Shown here in pieces: positions 19,466 to 26,376 of a stretch of DNA of 26,376 nucleotides (position 1 is its first letter; each line of letters opens with the position of its first letter). Where the stretch lies: IMG/VR virus record IMGVR_UViG_3300042474_001676, positions 1-26,376 of that record, one strand, 5' to 3'. The translations under genes and the position numbers were made by a program. The notes beneath the pieces were generated by a model, which saw nothing but the letters and a program-made list of their open reading frames with translations, made no database searches and was not told where the DNA came from. The stretch comes from a virus.

Positions 19466-21562
19466 ATGATCCTCTCCGTTCCATCCCACGACGCCGCCGA
19501 GTTCGCCGGCCTGCCCATCGACGTGAAGATGGATGTCAAGGCGTGGCTGCGGGAGCTGGCGGTCATCGCCAAGGCGGAGCACAAGGGGCAGGCGTGCGCG
19601 AGGGCGGCGACGGCGCTGCACACGAGCGCGAAGACGGTGCGGAGGAAATACGATGCGTGGCGGCACAGTCACGACTGGCGCTCGCTGATCGATCAACGCA
19701 AGGCGCGCAGCGAAGACGCGGAGGGCCGCGTGCCCGATCCGATCGTGGAGGAGTACGCGAGGCTCGCCGATGGCAATCAGCGCAAGAGCCGCCCTGCGCA
19801 CCGCGAGCTGATGCGCCGCTGGCAGCGCGGAGACCTCGCGCATCTGCCCTGGCCGGAATTAGACGAGCGCGGCCTGCCGACCGGGTGCAGCTATGACAAT
19901 CTCCAGCGTCGGCTGCGCGAGATGGGGCGGCGGTCATTTGAAGTCAAGGCGATGCGCGACGGCCTCGGCGCGGCGCTCGGCGAGTTTGGCCCCAAGGTGC
20001 TCACGACGCGCGTCGGCCTGTGGGTGGGATCGCACTTCATCCCGGATGACGTGAAGCGCGACATCCGCGTGCTCATGCTTCGCGGGCAGGAAGCGTGCAT
20101 CCAGGAGCTTGGCGTGATGGACCTTTATTCCGGCGACCGTTTCGCCGTGCATCGTCGCCCGCAATTCGAGCGCGCGGACGGAACGAAGGACTCTCTGAAA
20201 GAGCGCGAGATGCGTTTCCTCTTCGCGCACATCTTCCGCAACATCGGCTACTCGCCGCGCGGCACGGAGATCCCCGCGGAGAAGGGAACGGCAGCGGTGC
20301 GCAAGGCACTCGCGAAATTCTTTGCCGATCACAGTGGCGGGAAGATCACCGTGCGCGAGCCGGGCATCATCGGCAAGGAGCAGGCAATCGCTGGATACTT
20401 CGGACGCGGCGGCGGCAACCCCCGGCACAAGGCGCGGCTGGAGGCGCATCACAATCTCATCCACAACGAGGCCGCGCATCTGCCCGCCGCGACCGGGCAC
20501 GACCGCAACCCGCCCGAGTGGCTGCACGGTCTGCAGGCGGTCACGGCGGGGGTCATCAAAGAGCTTTGCAACGGCGATGCAAAACGCGCGCAGCTCATGA
20601 TCGCGCCGATGCTGGAATACTGGCAGGCGTGCTCGCTGCTTCGCGAGATTGACGACCTGATCGCGTGGCGCACGGATCACGATCTGGAGGGATGGGTGGA
20701 GTGCGGGCACACGCTCGTCGAGTGGAAGCGCGATTTGCTCGGCGACGAATGGCTTTCCCCCGAGCAGTTCCTCGCCCTGCCGCATGAGCACCGGCACATG
20801 CTCACCACCGCCGCCGCGATGATGCCCGCGCTGCGCCGTGCGCGCAAGATGGCTCCGCGCGAGGTCTTCGGCGCTGGCATGAAGGAACTCGTGACGCTGC
20901 CCGACGCGGTGATCGCGCTCATGTTCTGCGACCGCGAACTGGGCGACGATTTGCGCAGGCCGAAGCAGCTCACCGCGGACGGGCTGATCGAGATTCAGGA
21001 CGCGGACATCGCGCCCGACCCGATGACATTCGAGGGCACGCTGGTCGCGCCGGACGGCGGATCGTATCGGCTCGCGGAGCGGACGAAGTATGGCGTGGTC
21101 GTGAGTCCGTTCGAGAACGGAGCGAAGAGCGTGCTGTGGGTGTATGGACCGCGCGGGGAATTCCTCGGCACCGCCGCGCGCCGCGTGCGCTCGAATCCGC
21201 ACGACACCGCGGGCATCCATCGTCAGCTCGGCCAGCGTTCGCATGAGATCAAGACGCTGCTCACGCCGCTGCGCGACCGCCACGCGGGAGCGGCTGCGGA
21301 GATCGAGGCAATCGTCGCGCACAACGACGCGGTGCGGAATGGCACGACGGCCACCGACCGCGCGGAGGCGCGGGCGATGGCGAAGGCGGATGAGCGGGCC
21401 GTGAACGTGGGCCGCGCCGTGCGCGGAGATAGCGGCCGGCCGGTCGCAGACGAGACCGCCGCGGACGATGCGGACGGCGCGGAATTTTTCAGTGCAACGC
21501 CCGCGCAGCAGCCCTGCGCGGACCATGCAGACGATGAGCCGGTGGAGTTTTTCCCCGCGTAA
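19466..21562 (+). CDS. MuA-type transposase
   Basis: 698 aa DDE-superfamily transposase that would cut and join phage ends and drive replicative transposition. Residues about 25-75 form an HTH part (ATALHTSAKTVRRKYDAWRH), and a second DNA-binding part follows to about 165. The catalytic core spans about 185-345. It holds PDDVKRDIRVLML (Asp194/195), GVMDLYSGDRF, GTEIPAEKGTAAV (Glu272 where many relatives of the fold have Asp) and NPRHKARLEAHHNLIHNE (Glu326). A beta-barrel-like part (residues about 520-580) and a C-terminal helical, acidic tail (ATPAQQPCADHADDEPVEF) suit MuB contact. The start is preceded by array B2, not by a Shine-Dalgarno sequence. Confidence 0.88.
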   Translation: MILSVPSHDAAEFAGLPIDVKMDVKAWLRELAVIAKAEHKGQACARAATALHTSAKTVRRKYDAWRHSHDWRSLIDQRKARSEDAEGRVPDPIVEEYARLADGNQRKSRPAHRELMRRWQRGDLAHLPWPELDERGLPTGCSYDNLQRRLREMGRRSFEVKAMRDGLGAALGEFGPKVLTTRVGLWVGSHFIPDDVKRDIRVLMLRGQEACIQELGVMDLYSGDRFAVHRRPQFERADGTKDSLKEREMRFLFAHIFRNIGYSPRGTEIPAEKGTAAVRKALAKFFADHSGGKITVREPGIIGKEQAIAGYFGRGGGNPRHKARLEAHHNLIHNEAAHLPAATGHDRNPPEWLHGLQAVTAGVIKELCNGDAKRAQLMIAPMLEYWQACSLLREIDDLIAWRTDHDLEGWVECGHTLVEWKRDLLGDEWLSPEQFLALPHEHRHMLTTAAAMMPALRRARKMAPREVFGAGMKELVTLPDAVIALMFCDRELGDDLRRPKQLTADGLIEIQDADIAPDPMTFEGTLVAPDGGSYRLAERTKYGVVVSPFENGAKSVLWVYGPRGEFLGTAARRVRSNPHDTAGIHRQLGQRSHEIKTLLTPLRDRHAGAAAEIEAIVAHNDAVRNGTTATDRAEARAMAKADERAVNVGRAVRGDSGRPVADETAADDADGAEFFSATPAQQPCADHADDEPVEFFPA

Positions 21563-21584
21563 AACCGCAAGGCTCGCCACGCGG
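21555..21584 (+). repeat. CCGCGTAAA hairpin at the end of the transposase gene
   Basis: CCGCGT (21555-21560) pairs with ACGCGG (21579-21584) around an 18-base loop. It supplies the GCG TAA end of the transposase. It shares CCGCGTAAAA with the element at 19395 and CCGC...GCCACGCGG with the element at 11700. Confidence 0.6.
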
Positions 21585-21602
21585 TTACTCGCTTTCCCCA
21601 CT

Positions 21603-21634
21603 GAACCCAAACCCGAACCCAAACCCGACCCAAA
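21603..21634 (+). repeat. CCCAAA/CCCGAA hexamer repeat in the MuB leader
   Basis: About five tandem 6-bp units alternating ACCCAA and ACCCGA, ending 13 bases before the MuB ATG. Like other leaders here it is C/A-rich and offers no Shine-Dalgarno sequence. Confidence 0.85.
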
Positions 21635-21647
21635 GACACCCAACACT

Positions 21648-22826
21648 ATGCAAGAAGAAACTGACACTCTCACCGAAGGCGGCATCGCCATCGGCGGCGC
21701 AATAAACCCGTCCATCGCCGTGATGGCGGAGAAGAAATTCAACATCTCCGGCGACCGCTTCGCCGACGCCGTGCGCGAACTCGGCGAGCGGGAGAAGACC
21801 GCGCTGCGCTGGCTCTTTGGCTATCTGCGCAGCAAGAATCTCGGCAGCAGCGATTGCGAGGAAGTGCTGCCAAAAAAGGACAAGGGCGGCTACTACTCCT
21901 GGGCGAGCATCTACGCTGCGCTCACTGGCCGTCGCGGCGACCAGGGCGCGAGCCTCACACCGATGGTGGAGAGCATCGAGGAGTTTCGCCGCACGCTCGA
22001 AGGCACGAGCCGTCTCGGCGACGGCGGCTTCATCATCACGCGGCTTTACCGCGAGATCGAGAAGCGCTGCGAGCGAGCGCGCAAGCGGCAGCGCATCTTC
22101 TTCCTCTTCGGTGATTCGCAAATCGGGAAGACGGAGGCGCTGAAGCACTACGCCTTCACGCACAATCACGGCTCGACGATCTACATCGAGGTCCCCACGG
22201 GCGGCGCGATCACGACTCTGCTGAAGGAGTTCGCCGAGAAGCTCGGCATCCCGGACTGCCGCACGCAGGACATGCGCGCGCGGGTGATGAAATGCTTCGA
22301 CGAGGGCGTGCTGCTCGTGCTCGACGAGGGGCACCGTCTTTTTCACGGCAAGCGCGGGCTGGAGTCACTCGACTTCATCCGCGAACTCTACAACCGCCGC
22401 GGGTGCGGGATCGTGATGGCGATGACGAACGAGGGCAAGAAGGAGTTGCTCACCGGCACCCACGCCAAACGCCTGGAGCAGCTCTGGCGTCGGCGCATCG
22501 CGCCGCTGCAAACTCCCAACATCCCGAGCGAGGCGGACATGGCGGATTTCTCGATCGCATACGGCCTGGACCCTGCGCACGACCGCGAGGTGAGGGTGCA
22601 GGTGGAAGTGGTGAACACCACGACCGGCGACATCGAGCGCAAGAACTACGGCGAGGCACCGCTCGCGCTCCAGAAGCGCGTGCTGGAGAGCGACGGGCTC
22701 GGCGTGTGGCTCACCATTTTGCAGGATGCGATCGAGATCAAGCACGAGGCCAAGAAGCCGATGAGCTGGGGCTGCGTGGTCCGCGCATACTGCGCCTATC
22801 GCGCCGACGCGGAGGTGTGGGCGTGA
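21648..22826 (+). CDS. MuB-type AAA ATPase, transposition target activator
   Basis: 392 aa from ATG 21648 (MQEETDTLTEGGIAIGGAIN). Residues about 30-110 form a helical N-terminal part. The AAA/P-loop domain has Walker A FGDSQIGKTEA (residues 154-164) and Walker B VLLVLDEGHRL (221-231). A sensor region (GIVMAMTNEGKKELL) follows, and then LEQLWRRRIAPLQTPN. The C-terminal helical part (about 330-392) would contact the transposase or target DNA. MuB binds DNA, chooses targets and stimulates MuA. It lies directly after the transposase, the standard Mu order. The stop overlaps the next start by GTGA. Confidence 0.88.
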   Translation: MQEETDTLTEGGIAIGGAINPSIAVMAEKKFNISGDRFADAVRELGEREKTALRWLFGYLRSKNLGSSDCEEVLPKKDKGGYYSWASIYAALTGRRGDQGASLTPMVESIEEFRRTLEGTSRLGDGGFIITRLYREIEKRCERARKRQRIFFLFGDSQIGKTEALKHYAFTHNHGSTIYIEVPTGGAITTLLKEFAEKLGIPDCRTQDMRARVMKCFDEGVLLVLDEGHRLFHGKRGLESLDFIRELYNRRGCGIVMAMTNEGKKELLTGTHAKRLEQLWRRRIAPLQTPNIPSEADMADFSIAYGLDPAHDREVRVQVEVVNTTTGDIERKNYGEAPLALQKRVLESDGLGVWLTILQDAIEIKHEAKKPMSWGCVVRAYCAYRADAEVWA

Positions 22827-23098
22827 GTGGGCCGCGACGCTCCGACTGCGCAGCGGACGGGCCGCCACTGCCCTGCGACATGCCGGAAGAATATCGTCAT
22901 TCACGCGAGGGCAGTTCGCTCCGGCGCATGATTGTGCCCTTTCGCGATGTAACCGTGACATGCACCGAGTGCGACACGGTGACTGAATGGAGGATGCAGG
23001 CTCCAGACGGACGATACCTCTACGAGTGCGATGACTGCGGCACGAGAACCCTTCAAGTGGTAACGTCTGGTTCGCAGAGCGATTTCACGAAAGACTAA
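22823..23098 (+). CDS. Small zinc-ribbon protein
   Basis: 91 aa from GTG 22823, coupled by GTGA to MuB. A later ATG at 22880 would give 72 aa. Two CxxC pairs (CTEC, residues 47-50, and CDDC, 69-72) spaced by a beta hairpin form a zinc ribbon. Such small proteins bind nucleic acid or act as subunits of larger enzymes. It stands at the head of the accessory cassette, one base before the DUF5131 start. Confidence 0.65.
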   Translation: MSGPRRSDCAADGPPLPCDMPEEYRHSREGSSLRRMIVPFRDVTVTCTECDTVTEWRMQAPDGRYLYECDDCGTRTLQVVTSGSQSDFTKD

Positions 23099-23099
23099 C

Positions 23100-24056
23100 A
23101 TGGGACAAGACTCTAAAATCGAATGGACTCACCACACGTTTAATCCGTGGTGGGGGTGTGTGAAGGTGTCGCCCGGCTGCGCTCACTGCTACGCCGAGAC
23201 GTTCGCCAAGCGCACGGGCAATGCCGTGTGGGGAGTGGAATCTCCGCGCAGATTCTTCGGAGAGAAGCACTGGAACGAACCGCGCAAATGGAACGCAGCG
23301 GCGCAGGCCGAAGGCCAGCGCAAGCGCGTCTTCTGTGCGAGCATGGCGGACGTGTTCGAGGATCGCGAAGACCTGCGCGACGAGCGCATGAAACTGCTGC
23401 ATCTGATCGACGCAACGCCGTGGCTCGACTGGCTGCTGCTGACGAAACGCCCGCAGAATATCGCCCGACTGATGGACGATGCTATGAATGGAAACTTCGA
23501 CCGGCTGCGCACGTTCCGCGACCACATGCCGAACGTGTGGCTCGGCACGACTGCCGAAGACCAAGAACGCTACGATGAGCGGATGCCTTGGCTGCTGCAA
23601 ATCGAGGCCACTGTCCACTTCGTGAGCGCCGAGCCGCTGCTCGGGCCAATCGTGATGAACGGCGGGCCGCGCCCTGACTGGCTGATTGTCGGCGGCGAGA
23701 GCGGAGGCAAAGCGCGCCCGATGCAACGCGCATGGGTGGAATCTCTGCGCGACCAGTGCGACGAGCGCACGGCTTTCTTCTTCAAGCAGTGGGGTGGCGT
23801 GGACAAGAAATCCACGGGCCGCGACCTAGACGGTCGGACTTGGGATGCGCTGCCTTCTGCGAACGCGCCTTGTTCTCCGGCATTCGTCGTCGAGGCGATG
23901 GTCGTCAACACAACGGAAAAGCGCATCTACTGGAAAGAGATTGCACGCTACGACGACCGTGAGAGTGCCGAGCGCGGGCCCAGCCACTACGAGCCGCCAG
24001 TGATGTCCACGCAGGAAGCCGCCACGATGAGCCACGCCTACGACCTCGACCGATGA
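23100..24056 (+). CDS. DUF5131 (phage Gp37/Gp68) family, radical-SAM-like Cys motif
   Basis: 318 aa. The N-terminus SKIEWTHHTFNPWWGCVKVS followed by PGCAHCYAE is the family signature. Cys20, Cys27 and Cys30 form a three-Cys cluster like that of radical-SAM enzymes, although the spacing differs from CxxxCxxC. Other hallmarks are RVFCASMADVFED, WLLLTKRPQNI, NVWLGTTAEDQERYDERM and DWLIVGGESGGKARPM, then FFFKQWGG near residue 225. The family is common in phages and has no settled function. A role in nucleic-acid or nucleotide modification is suspected. It is coupled by ATGA to the methyltransferase gene. Confidence 0.88.
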   Translation: MGQDSKIEWTHHTFNPWWGCVKVSPGCAHCYAETFAKRTGNAVWGVESPRRFFGEKHWNEPRKWNAAAQAEGQRKRVFCASMADVFEDREDLRDERMKLLHLIDATPWLDWLLLTKRPQNIARLMDDAMNGNFDRLRTFRDHMPNVWLGTTAEDQERYDERMPWLLQIEATVHFVSAEPLLGPIVMNGGPRPDWLIVGGESGGKARPMQRAWVESLRDQCDERTAFFFKQWGGVDKKSTGRDLDGRTWDALPSANAPCSPAFVVEAMVVNTTEKRIYWKEIARYDDRESAERGPSHYEPPVMSTQEAATMSHAYDLDR

Positions 24057-24757
24057 GTGCCCTGAAAATGCTGCAATCAATGGCGACGCACCGCCAGCAA
24101 TCGGAGGTCTTCGCGGCATTCGTGAAGCTCGGCGCGTGCGCCGTTTCTGGCGGGCTGCGCGAGACGGAATACATGGACGAAGCGAAGCGGTGGACAGGCC
24201 CGGAACTGAAGGGCTTCGCGGATGCGTTCGGCGCGCTTGTGCTGGAAATGGAAGCGAGGCCGTTTGCGGATCTGCTCGGCACTCTCTACATGGAGACGCT
24301 CGGTAGCGGGCAGGCGCGCGGCGGCGAGTTCCACACACCCAAGTCGCTGTGCGACTTGATCGGCGCACTCTCCGCTGGCGAGCTGCCAAAGGAAGGCCCG
24401 ATCAAAGTCGCCGAGCCCGCGTGCGGCGCGGGCGCGATGATTCTCGGGTTCGCGGCGAACCTGCCGCGTGAAGTCATCCCTCGGCTGCGTGTGGAGGCGT
24501 GGGACATCAGCCGCGTCGCCTGTGATATGTGCATGATCAACACAACGCTCTGGAACATCCCGACGCGCGTGACGCACGGCGACACGCTCTCAGGACAGAC
24601 GTGGGGCACATGGGCCAACTGGCCGCTCGTGATGGTCGCGCCGCTTTCGAGCCGAGCATTCTTGGGCGGCGGGGGTGGCTCGGAAAACCTCCCATCGGCA
24701 CCCGCGAAAAAGAACGCCGGGCTTCACCAACGCGCCGAGGACGCGCCCCCGCAATGA
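24053..24757 (+). CDS. N6-adenine DNA methyltransferase-like protein, short
   Basis: 234 aa. It has a helical N-terminus, then SGQARGGEFHTPKSLCDLIG (residues about 85-104) typical of HsdM-like enzymes. The SAM-binding motif EPACGAGAMILGFA (121-134) follows, then a motif-II-like VEAWDISRVACDMCMINTTL. The usual catalytic (N/D)PPY is absent. The place after HGDTLSGQTWGTWANWP reads LVMVAPLSS, and the tail is Gly/Pro-rich. Phage-borne members of this group are often short and may act with partner proteins, or this copy may be inactive. ATGA overlaps join it to genes on both sides. Confidence 0.75.
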   Translation: MSALKMLQSMATHRQQSEVFAAFVKLGACAVSGGLRETEYMDEAKRWTGPELKGFADAFGALVLEMEARPFADLLGTLYMETLGSGQARGGEFHTPKSLCDLIGALSAGELPKEGPIKVAEPACGAGAMILGFAANLPREVIPRLRVEAWDISRVACDMCMINTTLWNIPTRVTHGDTLSGQTWGTWANWPLVMVAPLSSRAFLGGGGGSENLPSAPAKKNAGLHQRAEDAPPQ

Positions 24758-25416
24758 AGCCGCCTATCCAATCCGAACCGGAGCTTTTCAGCACGACGCC
24801 AGGCGCGTTTGGTGCAAGCCCTGGTTCTCCGCCCGATTTAGAGCCGCCCGTGGCAGCAGAGTTGGCGGGGAGTGGGAGGCCATACATGGTTCCGATGACG
24901 CTCCGAAAGGCGAATGATTTCGTCGCGCAGCACCACAGGCACAACGGCCGCACCGCACGCAACGGAGGCAAGTGGTCTGCCGGCGTGGCGGTGGATGGTC
25001 GGCTTGTGGGGGTCGCGATAGTCGGAAACCCGCTCTCGGCGACACTGATGGATGGATGGACGGCGGAGGTTCTCCGCGTCTGCACGATAGAGCCCGCGCC
25101 GAAGGGAACGTGCTCGATGCTGTATGCCGCGTGCTGGCGAGCGTGGGAGGCAATGGGGGGACGGCGGATGATTACGTACACCCTCGAAACGGAAAGCGGC
25201 GCGTCTTTGCGGGGGGCAGGCTGGCGGGTGGTGGGGAAGACGAAGCCCGTAAAGGATGGTTGGCGGAAGGATGACCACCTGAATGAAAAGCGGACTCACA
25301 GCCCGGTGATGCTCGAAGTGAAAAACCGCTGGCAAAAAACCGCATCTACTCACAACGGCGCTGAGGCGGAGAACGTCGCGGTGAGCGACAAAGCCGCGCC
25401 GGGAGGGACGCCATGA
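24754..25416 (+). CDS. XF1762-family GNAT-like protein
   Basis: 220 aa from ATG 24754. After a Pro-rich N-terminus (about 45 residues), the core reads MVPMTLRKANDFVAQHHRHN, then GKWSAGVAVDGRLVGVAIVG, EVLRVCTIEPAPKGTCSMLY and MITYTLETESGASLRGAGWR. These are the marks of the XF1762 phage family, which has a GNAT-type fold. The layout (strand, LR-like substrate segment, SxLY helix, ESG-x-SLR-x-x-GW) recalls the acyltransferase fold of the Mu DNA-modifying protein Mom. A modifying role on DNA or protein is therefore possible (inference). Confidence 0.75.
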   Translation: MKPPIQSEPELFSTTPGAFGASPGSPPDLEPPVAAELAGSGRPYMVPMTLRKANDFVAQHHRHNGRTARNGGKWSAGVAVDGRLVGVAIVGNPLSATLMDGWTAEVLRVCTIEPAPKGTCSMLYAACWRAWEAMGGRRMITYTLETESGASLRGAGWRVVGKTKPVKDGWRKDDHLNEKRTHSPVMLEVKNRWQKTASTHNGAEAENVAVSDKAAPGGTP

Positions 25417-25622
25417 GCACGCAAGACGTTACCGGCGCGGATTTGTTCGCTCCACTGCGTGGTTCTGGGAACCCCGAACTAGAGCCGGGCGTCGAGCGCA
25501 CAAGTGATGCGGTGCGGAGCGGAGTGGGCGGAGATTCTAAACCAAAGCGCCTGCGCCTATCTGGAAAAATGATCGTCATAGACATAACGCCCGAAGAACC
25601 CGAAGAAGATGAGCAACCCTGA
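25413..25622 (+). CDS. Small acidic-tailed protein of unknown function
   Basis: 69 aa, MSTQDVTGADLFAPLRGSGN. It starts by ATGA overlap, and its 3' end overlaps the next gene by 14 bases. The C-terminus is strongly acidic (TPEEPEEDEQP) after a basic patch (KPKRLRLSGK). Small acidic phage proteins can mimic DNA or bind partners, but nothing here proves that. No family is recognised. Confidence 0.45.
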   Translation: MSTQDVTGADLFAPLRGSGNPELEPGVERTSDAVRSGVGGDSKPKRLRLSGKMIVIDITPEEPEEDEQP

Positions 25623-26295
25623 TTTCCAAATTGTGAAGGTGCATCCGCACCTGATTTCCTTCGTGGACGGTCTGCAAAGGAAGAACGCCGAGGCGCTGAG
25701 CTTCTACCCGAAATGCGTATTCGAGCGCGAGTCGGAGAATGGGCGAATCTTCCTTGGGATGCTCAACGGTGAGCCGTGCGGGTATCTCTACGTCGGCGCG
25801 CAAGGGGCGGACGTGAAGTGCCATCAAGTGTGCATCGAATACGACGCGCGGCGGCGACTCTACGGGGCCGCGCTGGTGGCGGCGATGGAGGAATACGCGG
25901 AGGGCGCTTGCACGCTGACGCTTCGCTGCGGGTTCGACCTCGACGCGAATACGTTTTGGGCGGAGATGGGGTATCAGTGCATCGGCGTGCAGGACGGTGG
26001 AATCCGGCGCATGAGAAAAATCAACGTGTGGCGCAAGGCGATGCAAATCGAACTGTTCGCGGATGCCTCCGTGGTGCCAGCCGTAGGGAAAACTGACGCC
26101 TCTGTGTGGCGCAAGAATAAGCAGACCGGACTCGTCACGCAGTTCATTCGCGGCAAAAGGATGCGCGACTATCGCGCACTCATTGTGGGCGGCGGGGGTG
26201 CGGAGCAGGTGGCGAACGTGATAGAGCGTGAGTCGGAGAGCGGCGCGGGTTCCCAGAACGGGGAGCACAGCAACACGCCGGAACCACGCGCATGA
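25609..26295 (+). CDS. GNAT-like acetyltransferase-fold protein
   Basis: 228 aa, MSNPDFQIVKVHPHLISFVD. The GNAT-like core spans residues about 10-140. It contains NGRIFLGMLNGEPCGYLYVG, VCIEYDARRRLYGAALVAAM (the position of the acyl-CoA loop; it lacks a clean Q/RxxGxG/A) and TLTLRCGFDLDANTFWAEMG, then GYQCIGVQDGG. A second part (NVWRKAMQIELFADASVVPA, then VWRKNKQTGLVTQFIRGKRM) follows. It is the second acyltransferase-fold gene in this cassette. The target is unknown. Confidence 0.65.
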   Translation: MSNPDFQIVKVHPHLISFVDGLQRKNAEALSFYPKCVFERESENGRIFLGMLNGEPCGYLYVGAQGADVKCHQVCIEYDARRRLYGAALVAAMEEYAEGACTLTLRCGFDLDANTFWAEMGYQCIGVQDGGIRRMRKINVWRKAMQIELFADASVVPAVGKTDASVWRKNKQTGLVTQFIRGKRMRDYRALIVGGGGAEQVANVIERESESGAGSQNGEHSNTPEPRA

Positions 26296-26376
26296 GCACG
26301 ACACCTGAGATCCTCACTCCGCACGGCAGCACACCAACAGGCGTGTTTGCTGATGCGGCTGGTTATCTTTCCGCCG
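26292..26376 (+). CDS. Start of a further early gene, truncated by window edge
   Basis: It opens with an ATGA overlap on the preceding stop. The visible product begins MSTTPEILTPHGSTPTGVFA and has 28 codons in the window. It is too short to classify, but the overlap shows the operon continues rightwards. Confidence 0.5.
   Translation, partial: MSTTPEILTPHGSTPTGVFADAAGYLSA

Larger units (their letters stand above)
1..26376. mobile_element. Interior of a Mu-like transposable prophage; ends not in window
   Basis: The window contains a DDE transposase plus an AAA ATPase partner (MuA/MuB pair). It also has a Mu-ordered head module: small-terminase-like, TerL, DUF935 portal, gpI-like protease/scaffold, decoration, capsid, gpF-like, gpG-like and gp37-like proteins. 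Lysis genes sit beside the repressor side. Early and late modules diverge from a regulator region near 15.9 kb, an arrangement that recalls BcepMu-type phages more than Mu itself. No tail sheath gene is seen next to the tail protein at the left edge, so a flexible siphophage tail is plausible. Genes run off both edges, so no attachment ends or host flanks can be defined. Confidence 0.9.

Noticed and set aside
19934-21745. 603-codon minus-strand frame opposite the transposase
   Set aside because: It is a shadow frame of GC-rich DNA. The plus strand encodes a recognisable transposase.
25459-26260. Inverted match GGTTCTGGGAACC-like at about 25460 and GGTTCCCAGAAC at about 26249
   Set aside because: The match is only about 11 bases, inside coding sequence, and could be chance; no supporting structure is seen.
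1-26376. tRNA or rRNA genes
   Set aside because: No cloverleaf-like segment or conserved rRNA stretch was recognised on either strand.

Overview
This window is the interior of a Mu-like (transposable) siphophage-type prophage. The evidence is a MuA-type transposase (19466-21562) followed by a MuB-type AAA ATPase (21648-22826), together with a head module in Mu order: large terminase, DUF935 portal, gpI-like protease/scaffold, decoration protein, capsid, gpF-like and gpG-like proteins. Neither prophage end is visible, because genes run off both edges. The DNA is GC-rich. Dispersed heptamer repeats (CGTCCAA, CACCAGT and CACTGAG types), CA-rich leaders without Shine-Dalgarno sequences, and the phage gene types together suggest a host in the Verrucomicrobiota (Opitutaceae-like) or a neighbouring PVC lineage. 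That host call is an inference.

Layout. The control point is a divergent regulatory region at about 15887-15977. Leftwards (minus strand) lie an XRE repressor, a secreted protein and a Cys-rich, possibly GemA-like protein. A block of 57/58-bp GC-rich repeats follows. Then come lysis genes (holin/lipoprotein, M15 endolysin), small coupled genes, terminase, portal, protease/scaffold, decoration, capsid, connectors and the first tail protein. Rightwards (plus strand) lie a Cro/Ner-like HTH protein, a set of small early genes, a DUF3102-like protein, transposase and MuB. The right end carries an accessory cassette: zinc ribbon, DUF5131 Cys-motif protein, truncated-looking N6-adenine methyltransferase, XF1762-family GNAT-like protein, acidic peptide, second GNAT-like protein.

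How it works together. The repressor and Cro/Ner-like protein would set lysogeny versus replicative transposition. The plus-strand early operon supplies transposition, and the minus-strand operon supplies lysis and virion assembly. Most adjacent genes overlap by ATGA, GTGA or TTGA, so translational coupling is the rule. Where genes are not coupled, leaders are C/A-rich and lack a recognisable Shine-Dalgarno sequence.

The most unusual content is the repeats. Six arrays of the heptamer CGTCCAA each contain exactly five units, including arrays coding the N-termini of the large terminase and an early protein. One array is split by a 42-bp palindromic element, giving five units when that element is removed. 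That array lies in a gene (11242-12015) whose first half appears to be built almost entirely from inserted repeats. The second lead is the right-end cassette, which looks like a candidate DNA-modification or anti-restriction system.
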